Of a stretch of 64,000 nucleotides of DNA, positions 63,644-64,000 are shown one piece after another. The notes beneath the pieces are model-generated. The model worked only from the letters and a program-made list of their open reading frames with translations. It had not been told where the DNA came from and made no database searches. Within the stretch, counting starts at the first letter, position 1, and every line of letters begins with the position of its first letter. This stretch comes from Semisulcospira habei (Eukaryota > Mollusca > Gastropoda > Semisulcospiridae): assembly GCA_036245525.1 (NCBI GenBank), contig BTPG01000006.1:92115950-92179949 (forward strand), in the 5' to 3' direction. A program made the translations under genes and the position numbers.

Positions 63644-64000
63644 CGTCTTTTCACACATTAGTAATATTAAGACACATACAAAAATCAACAACCGAACACA
63701 CAACTTGTTAATATCAAAGAATAGCAATAATTAACGTCCAAACCCATACACAAATTACTTATTATAATAGTTTACTCACCGGACTATGAATTATGATATT
63801 AACTATTTGAATTGCAATATTTCTATGTAAGATGTCATACGTATTTTCTGCTAATTTTTCAAATGTTATATTATTTTGTGTCAACAGATTCGTTGTTATA
63901 GTATTACATTTGATGTCTTTTGAGAATTTTGTTTTCCAAGAATTTAGTCTTAATTTCGTTATCAACGAAGCTGTTTTTCTTGAACAAGGTGGAACATGAT
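63644..64000. other. no gene supported; AT-rich end of window
   Basis: A short minus-strand frame (63762-63965) has no recognised motif. The region is about 70% AT. Confidence 0.35.

Overview
This is eukaryotic DNA that is poor in host genes and rich in repeats. The evidence is dinucleotide microsatellites of 30 to 200 bp, several non-LTR retrotransposons, tRNA-derived SINE heads, spliceosomal splice sites and very dense short hairpin transposons. The mix (RTE, CR1/L2-like and Jockey-like LINEs, a Crypton-like tyrosine-recombinase gene with a SANT-like tail, TTAA-flanked MITEs) fits a marine invertebrate. A gastropod mollusc is my best guess. It is an inference from general style, not from a diagnostic gene.

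Layout. 1-2290: minus-strand Jockey-like LINE, broken and cut by the window edge. 2290-12690: no genes; hairpin MITEs, a SINE head, a 43-bp minisatellite. 12694-14245: 5'-truncated CR1/L2-like LINE (+). 14245-25065: repeats only, including three head-to-tail hairpin units of exactly 186 bp (24054-24639). 25066-28375: the only candidate host-type gene (minus), a tyrosine-recombinase-fold protein with a predicted intron and two frame breaks that separate it from its SANT-like C-terminus. 28376-46380: repeats, a complete tRNA-derived SINE (30683-31143) and many MITEs. 46383-48165: second CR1/L2-like LINE (minus), one frameshift, inserted into a dispersed repeat. 50662-55156: a 4.5-kb element with roughly 1.08-kb inverted arms and a decayed Jockey-like RT in the middle. 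57056-57868: a nested stack of repeats. 59037-62194: an intact RTE-type LINE (minus) with an uninterrupted 1028-residue ORF. 62260-63643: three more hairpin MITEs.

The main signal is a large set of short palindromic elements, about one per kb. I sort them by core hairpin into families A to Q. Families A, B and D are bounded by TTAA and mostly begin TTAACYC, the mark of piggyBac-type target duplication. Family C and some others are bounded by TA. The same hairpin core occurs inside different terminal sequences: the A core has at least three kinds of ends, and the B core lies inside both TTAA-bounded B and TA-bounded C. Several elements abut or nest exactly at a TTAA. No transposase for them lies in the window. 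The retroelements and MITEs do not act together as a pathway; the window reads as layered insertions, with the recombinase-like gene and the intact RTE as the main coding content.
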